Assembly (NCBI GenBank): GCA_047623825.1
Contig: JBLHOS010000025.1
Span: 1 to 34,234 of the forward strand
Length of the DNA stretch: 34,234 nucleotides
Direction of reading: 5' to 3'
Source of the DNA: JBLHOS01 sp047623825
GTDB lineage: Bacteria; Pseudomonadota; Alphaproteobacteria; Rhodobacterales; Rhodobacteraceae
The notes beneath the pieces are model-generated. The model was given only the letters and a program-made list of their open reading frames with translations, did no database searches and was not told the origin of the DNA. Position 1 is the stretch's first letter, and every line of letters begins with the position of its first letter. Made by a program: the position numbers and the translations under genes. Shown here piece by piece: positions 31,401 through 34,234 of the stretch.

Positions 31401-32042
31401 ATGGCCCAAGAAAAAGCACAGAATAAAGATGCCTATGAGCTGATTTTAGAGGCAATTGATGTCGGTACCTACCGGCCCGGTGCACGATTGGTGGAAAGTG
31501 AACTGGCTGAGCGATTTGGTGTTTCACGCACCCCGATCCGTGAGGCCCTGCAGCGGCTGGAAACGCAGTCTCTTCTGACACGCGATGGGCGCAGTCTTAT
31601 CGTGGCCTCGCTGGATCATGCGCAAATGGCCGAACTTTACGCCGTGCGCACCGAGTTGGAGAGCCTGGCCGCGCGACTGGCCGCACAACATGCCGCCACC
31701 GAAGAGATCCGCGTATTGGAGGATATGGTTGCGGCAGACCAAGCCTTGATCGGTAACCCCGACGCGCTTAGCCGAGCAAACCGTCGGTTCCACACGCAAA
31801 TTCACCTAGCCTCACATAACCGTTATTTGGTGCAGCAATTGGGTTTGGTGCATCGCTCAATGGCGCTAATGGCGACGACGTCGCTGGCCGCTGAGGGGCG
31901 GGGTGCGCGCGCCATGGAGGAGCATGCCCTGATCGTGGCCGCAATAAAGGCACGGGACGGCGACGCGGCAGCCCTTGCGTTACGCAATCATTTGTCGACT
32001 GCATTTGAGGTCAGGTTGAAAGTGGAAGCCGCCGCGTTCTGA
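31401..32042 (+). CDS. GntR-family (FadR/FCD type) transcriptional regulator
   Basis: The 213-residue protein has a winged helix N-terminal domain with YELILEAIDVGTYRPGARLV and ESELAERFGVSRTPIREALQ (about residues 33-52), the classic GntR motif, followed by an FCD ligand-binding domain. In the FCD part, ELYAVRTELESLAARLAA, the FHTQIHLASHNRYL metal-site region and EEHALIVAAIKARDG are seen. Such regulators repress nearby catabolic or transport genes until bound by an organic acid. AAGGA lies seven bases before ATG 31401. The divergent HAD gene is the only adjacent candidate target. The gene's 3' end overlaps the convergent glycosyltransferase gene by 55 bases. Confidence 0.92.
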   Translation: MAQEKAQNKDAYELILEAIDVGTYRPGARLVESELAERFGVSRTPIREALQRLETQSLLTRDGRSLIVASLDHAQMAELYAVRTELESLAARLAAQHAATEEIRVLEDMVAADQALIGNPDALSRANRRFHTQIHLASHNRYLVQQLGLVHRSMALMATTSLAAEGRGARAMEEHALIVAAIKARDGDAAALALRNHLSTAFEVRLKVEAAAF

Positions 32043-33970
32043 TCGCCATTTGGCAGGCTGAGATGCACGGCGGGATCAGAGCCGCCATAGGCGCCATGGC
32101 TGGTCTTGGCCCAATGAAACGGGCGGCGCACAACCTCCCATAGACCCAAAAGAGCGGCCACACATCCCAGGGCAAAATACGGCTCCATGGTCAGGATGTA
32201 GCCCCGTAGTGGTTTAAGGTGTGGCGCCTCGGTCGCCAAGATCATCGCGGTGATCGAGACCGCATGGCATGCAACGAACGTGGCCCCCAACAGCCAATAT
32301 CCCATCATGCCCAACAGTGCATCCAGCGGGTGCCACAGCCCGAATGCCTTAATCGCGATTGACCAGATCACTGGGGCTAACACAAACCCCAGAACCGCGC
32401 CTAAAAACTGAATTTGCAGACCGATGAACCGCCATGGCCCAAGGTCACGCCACAGGGCTGTGGGTTGGCGCATATGGCTGGCCCACGTCAGAGCATAGCC
32501 TTTTAACCAGCGTGAACGTTGACGGATCCATGGCCAAACTGCTGAGTTCGCCTCCTCAAACGTTGTGACCTTTATCATGTCAGTACGATATCCCGCGCGC
32601 GCCAGCCGTACGCCTAGATCCGCGTCCTCGGTAACGTTGTGGGTGTCCCATGCGCCCAATTCCTCCAACGCGTCGCGTTTGAAAAACAGTGTCGTGCCAC
32701 CCAAAGGCACAACCAGCCCCAAGGCGGCAGTGCCGGGCAGCATCAGGCGAAACCATGTTGCATATTCGACGGTAAAACAGCGGCTTAGCCAGTTATGGCG
32801 CGAGTTGTAGAAATCCAGTTGGCCCTGCAGGCAGACGGTTTCTGCCGGGCTGTTTGCAAACTGTTTGACGACTTTTTGGATCTGATCAGGCTCTGGCGCG
32901 TCCTCTGCATCATAGATTGTAACTAGGCTGCCGCGTGCGAAGTTCAGCGCATAATTCATCGCCCTTGGTTTGGTCTGCGGATTGCCCGTTGGCACCACGA
33001 TTGCGCGCATCCAAGGCGGCAGGTCGACTTTGCTCAGGGCACTGCGCGTCGTCGTATCATTCGTCTCAACAATCAACAAAACGTCTAACAGTTCTTTTGG
33101 GTAGTCAATTTTTGCGATCCGGTCGACCAGTTGTTGCGCGATTTCCTTTTCCTCAAAAAGCGGCAACAGGATCGTGACAACTGGGTTGCGGTGCAACGGT
33201 TTGGGGGCATTGGATGGGGCCATTGGTGTATCTGGGCTGGGGTCCGCTAATGCGCGACGGGCCGCAACCACCGTGACCAGTTTAAGCCCCGAATTCAGGT
33301 ATAGCACCGCGAGCGCCATAACGCTGAGCGTCACCAATGTGACCTGCGGTGCCAGTCCCAATGCGATCAGGCCAAGCGTGGTCAGGACTGAGGCCCAGAC
33401 CAGTGTCCGATCAGTGCGCAATCTGCGACAACTGCGCTGTTCGGGGCTGCGGGCCTCTGCGGCGCGGGCAAGGGCGCTACCATAAAGATCCGTGATGGAA
33501 TTTTGCACGTCTGCGCAAGATGCGATGGTAATCAGGACCGTACCGTGACCGCGCAGGGCTGCCTGGATTGCCGGCAACAAATCAGGGCGATGCGTAGCAA
33601 CGACCAAGGCCGCACCGGCACGCTTCCAAACGACCGCACTAAGACGGGCCGCCACTTCTGCCGTCAACAGATGGGCAAGGCATGGATCAGCTGGATCGGT
33701 CGTTAGATCGATCTGCACTGTTTGATATTGTGTAGCCAAAGCGAACAGCAGATCGACTTCAGAAACCATGCTATGGGCCAAGCAAATCTGACCGATTGGC
33801 AAATCGTGATATCGTTGCAGCGCCAATGCCTTAGCCATATCGCCGGGATCAAGCGCGCGTTGTCGGACCAGAATGTCGGCAAGCAGGTTTGTGGTGTGAT
33901 TGGGTGATTGGTCGCCTGGTGTGCCAGGCGCAACCAAGCTCAGCCTATGGGGCTGATATATCTGTGGCAT
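31988..33970 (-). CDS. Membrane glycosyltransferase family 2 with GspE-like N-terminal domain
   Basis: The 660-residue product (from ATG 33970) has three parts. Residues about 28-165 resemble the N-terminal domain of type II secretion ATPases (LADILVRQRALDPGDMAKAL, IGQICLAHSMVSEVDLLFAL). Hydrophobic segments follow at about 188-235. The GT2 catalytic domain has TILLPLFEEKEIAQQLVDRI, the DAED metal motif (354-357), TEDADLG (447-453) and QRSRWLKG (484-491), the processive cellulose-synthase-like pattern. Further membrane segments end the protein. It probably makes or exports a beta-linked polysaccharide at the inner membrane. Start uncertain: a GTG at 34042 and a GTG near 33988 are in frame and no site has a clear ribosome binding site. 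The last 55 bases overlap the GntR gene. Confidence 0.87.
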   Translation of the reverse strand: MPQIYQPHRLSLVAPGTPGDQSPNHTTNLLADILVRQRALDPGDMAKALALQRYHDLPIGQICLAHSMVSEVDLLFALATQYQTVQIDLTTDPADPCLAHLLTAEVAARLSAVVWKRAGAALVVATHRPDLLPAIQAALRGHGTVLITIASCADVQNSITDLYGSALARAAEARSPEQRSCRRLRTDRTLVWASVLTTLGLIALGLAPQVTLVTLSVMALAVLYLNSGLKLVTVVAARRALADPSPDTPMAPSNAPKPLHRNPVVTILLPLFEEKEIAQQLVDRIAKIDYPKELLDVLLIVETNDTTTRSALSKVDLPPWMRAIVVPTGNPQTKPRAMNYALNFARGSLVTIYDAEDAPEPDQIQKVVKQFANSPAETVCLQGQLDFYNSRHNWLSRCFTVEYATWFRLMLPGTAALGLVVPLGGTTLFFKRDALEELGAWDTHNVTEDADLGVRLARAGYRTDMIKVTTFEEANSAVWPWIRQRSRWLKGYALTWASHMRQPTALWRDLGPWRFIGLQIQFLGAVLGFVLAPVIWSIAIKAFGLWHPLDALLGMMGYWLLGATFVACHAVSITAMILATEAPHLKPLRGYILTMEPYFALGCVAALLGLWEVVRRPFHWAKTSHGAYGGSDPAVHLSLPNGDQNAAASTFNLTSNAVDK

Positions 33971-34067
33971 CGAAACTTTTAGATTCACCAGCGTTGCCGT
34001 TCTTGTTCCTTGGTCAAGGCACAAGGCTTCTGCTGATTTCACTAAAATTTAGTTAATTTTTGAATAG

Positions 34068-34234
34068 TTAGGCGGATGTGGGTGCCGCTGTGCGCACAGT
34101 CATTGCTGCCACGAACCGCTCAAACAGATAATAGCTATCCATTGGACCGGGGCTTGCCTCGGGGTGGTACTGCACAGAAAAGACTGGGCGATCAGCCATG
34201 CGGATCCCACAATTTGACCCATCAAACAAAGACA
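34068..34234 (-). CDS. carA: Carbamoyl-phosphate synthase small subunit, C-terminal end
   Basis: This 55-codon fragment enters from the right edge and ends at 34068. It contains FDGSNCGIRMADRPVFSVQY followed by HPEASPGPMDSYYLFERF, the C-terminal part of the class I glutamine amidotransferase domain with the His and Glu of the catalytic triad in YHPEASPGP. CarA supplies ammonia from glutamine to CarB for carbamoyl phosphate, used for arginine and pyrimidines. The glycosyltransferase gene follows after about 100 AT-rich bases on the same strand. Confidence 0.95.
   Translation of the reverse strand, partial: SLFDGSNCGIRMADRPVFSVQYHPEASPGPMDSYYLFERFVAAMTVRTAAPTSA

Noticed and set aside
30667..31581. 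Longer 304-codon version of the HAD phosphatase
   Set aside because: The extra N-terminus would run across the divergent GntR promoter and coding start and has no phosphatase homology.

Overview
The window is chromosomal DNA of an alphaproteobacterium, most likely a marine Rhodobacteraceae member of the Roseobacter group. I infer this from the SAM-II riboswitch ahead of metZ, the glyQ/DUF6446/glyS/ppdK block, the Hint-domain protein, the folB-folP-glmM cluster, and an inverted repeat of a type I associate with Rhodobacterales intergenic DNA. No rRNA, tRNA, insertion sequence, integrase, phage gene or CRISPR array was seen. Most genes are housekeeping and closely packed.

Layout: 1-1391 (-) holds the 5' part of a TelA-type gene, an XpaC-like membrane protein and a 29-residue membrane peptide upstream of them. 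1550-2254 (-) is a YfcG-like glutathione transferase. 2746-5308 (+) carries promoter, SAM-II riboswitch, intrinsic terminator, metZ and folE2. 5415-8252 (-) is the least explained part: five related small genes or gene remnants. The larger members combine a twin-arginine signal with tandem repeats built on TD(S/N)(D/N)xGxxxDPxGxGRG. One is intact with seven repeats. One is an intact probable Tat lipoprotein with six repeats. One is a pseudogene. One starts with ATA and has a single repeat. The fifth is a 56-residue acidic protein that keeps only the N-terminal motif. This array is my best candidate for an undescribed system; I know of no function for it.

8427-9875 (+) is a TrkH potassium transporter. 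9872-12033 (-) has two overlapping Lrp/AsnC regulators followed by a class V aminotransferase. A Hint-domain protein (+) lies between them and ilvC (+), which ends in a clear terminator. A DMT permease (+) converges on a folate and cell-wall operon (-): folB, folP, glmM. The folB product has an extra C-terminal domain that looks like a degenerate amino-acid-kinase fold. A SleB-type cell-wall hydrolase (-) precedes that operon.

20283-27358 (-) is the glycyl-tRNA synthetase block: glyQ, a DUF6446 protein, two small ORFs, glyS and a pyruvate phosphate dikinase. One small ORF looks like a diverged copy of the glyS 5' end. The other has an apparent one-base frameshift in an A7 tract. Divergently, 27519-29306 (+) encodes an exported SPOR, peptidoglycan-binding and trypsin-fold protein that has lost catalytic His and Ser. 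Then come a UbiH-like hydroxylase (-), a HAD phosphatase (-) divergent from a GntR/FCD regulator (+), a GT2 glycosyltransferase with a GspE-like N-terminal domain (-), and the 3' end of carA (-) at the window edge.
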